Assembly (NCBI GenBank): GCA_002919115.1
Contig: PKER01000179.1
Location: 1 to 6,304 of the forward strand
Length of the DNA: 6,304 nucleotides
Source: a bacterium
GTDB lineage: Bacteria > Actinomycetota > Thermoleophilia > Solirubrobacterales > 70-9
Reading direction: 5' to 3'
The translations under genes were made by a program, and so were the position numbers. The notes under the pieces are model-generated. The model was given only the letters and a program-made list of their open reading frames with translations, had not been told where the DNA came from and ran no database searches. Shown here one piece after another: positions 6,164 to 6,304 of this stretch (its first letter is position 1; every line of letters begins with the position of its first letter).

Positions 6164-6304
6164 GTGGGCTCCTGGACGAAGGCGGCGCGCGAGCGCGCCG
6201 CCTTCATCACGGGCGGCGGCAACGGGATCGGCGCGGCGACCGCCGAGGAGCTCGCCGCGCGCGGTTGGTCGGTCGCGGTCGCCGACCTCGACGCAGGCGC
6301 CGCC
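6164..6304 (+). CDS. Short-chain dehydrogenase/reductase (SDR), N-terminal fragment (cut by the window edge)
   Basis: Only the first 47 codons are inside the window. From the GTG at 6164 the protein reads a 13-residue lead and then AFITGGGNGIGAA (13-25), the TGxxxGxG nucleotide-binding turn of the classical SDR Rossmann fold. The second strand follows and ends in AVADLD (38-43). The acidic Asp at its end (Asp41 or Asp43) suggests NAD(H) over NADP(H), a family rule of thumb. The start lies 5 bp after the oxidoreductase stop, so the two genes are probably co-transcribed and may act in one pathway. The GTG is the first start codon after that stop in this frame; a weak AGG (6157-6159) precedes it. 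The catalytic Ser-Tyr-Lys residues lie beyond the edge, so the substrate class cannot be judged. Confidence 0.88.
   Translation, partial: MGSWTKAARERAAFITGGGNGIGAATAEELAARGWSVAVADLDAGAA
6178..6205 (+). other. Perfect 12-bp inverted repeat (strong RNA hairpin) inside the start of the SDR gene
   Basis: The arm GAAGGCGGCGCG (6178-6189) and its exact reverse complement CGCGCCGCCTTC (6194-6205) are separated by the four bases CGAG. The stem is almost all G-C, so the RNA hairpin should be very stable. It covers codons 5-14 of the SDR, starting 14 bp after its GTG and about 20 bp after the oxidoreductase stop. No T-run follows (ATCACGGG), so it is not a classical intrinsic terminator. It could act as a T-less terminator, attenuator, 3'-end stabiliser of the upstream message or translation brake; the sequence does not say which. 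Confidence 0.7.

Overview
The window is very GC-rich. It has the codon pattern of a high-GC actinobacterium: GC-rich third positions, several GTG starts and genes that overlap by a few bases. A coenzyme F420-type luciferase-like oxidoreductase of the Rv3520c kind, together with an actinobacterial-looking CtpE-type P-type ATPase, supports Actinomycetota. A Thermoleophilia/Solirubrobacterales-like lineage is my guess from style only; there is no marker gene here to prove it.

Layout: (1) Positions 1-1283, minus strand: the N-terminal 427 residues of a P-type cation ATPase, cut by the left edge. (2) Positions 1284-1320: a 37-bp divergent intergenic gap carrying a plausible promoter for the rightward genes. 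(3) Positions 1321-4012, plus strand: an ABC ATPase with C-terminal CBS domains and two permeases, joined by two GTGA overlaps. (4) Positions 4013-4098: an 86-bp gap with a possible -10 box and a clear ribosome binding site. (5) Positions 4099-5085: the lipoprotein solute-binding protein of the same transporter. (6) Positions 5085-6158: an F420-type LLM oxidoreductase whose ATG overlaps the binding-protein stop (TAATG). (7) Positions 6164-6304: the first 47 codons of a short-chain dehydrogenase/reductase, cut by the right edge and carrying a perfect 12-bp-stem hairpin near its start.

The four transporter genes form a complete OpuC/ProU-type (quaternary amine transporter, QAT) importer. The binding protein captures a quaternary-amine osmolyte such as glycine betaine, choline or carnitine outside the membrane. 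The two permeases form the channel, and the ATPase powers it, with its CBS domains as the likely regulatory module. The LLM oxidoreductase and the SDR follow with almost no spacing, so they are probably co-transcribed with the binding protein. Whether they act on the imported compound or merely share a transcript cannot be read from the sequence. No RNA gene, CRISPR array, insertion sequence or phage gene was seen. No gene-free stretch exceeds 86 bp.

I do not see an undescribed defence or mobile system. The points most worth a second look are the transporter-LLM-SDR linkage, the hairpin inside the 5' end of the SDR gene, and the compact divergent promoter with a likely leaderless GTG start.
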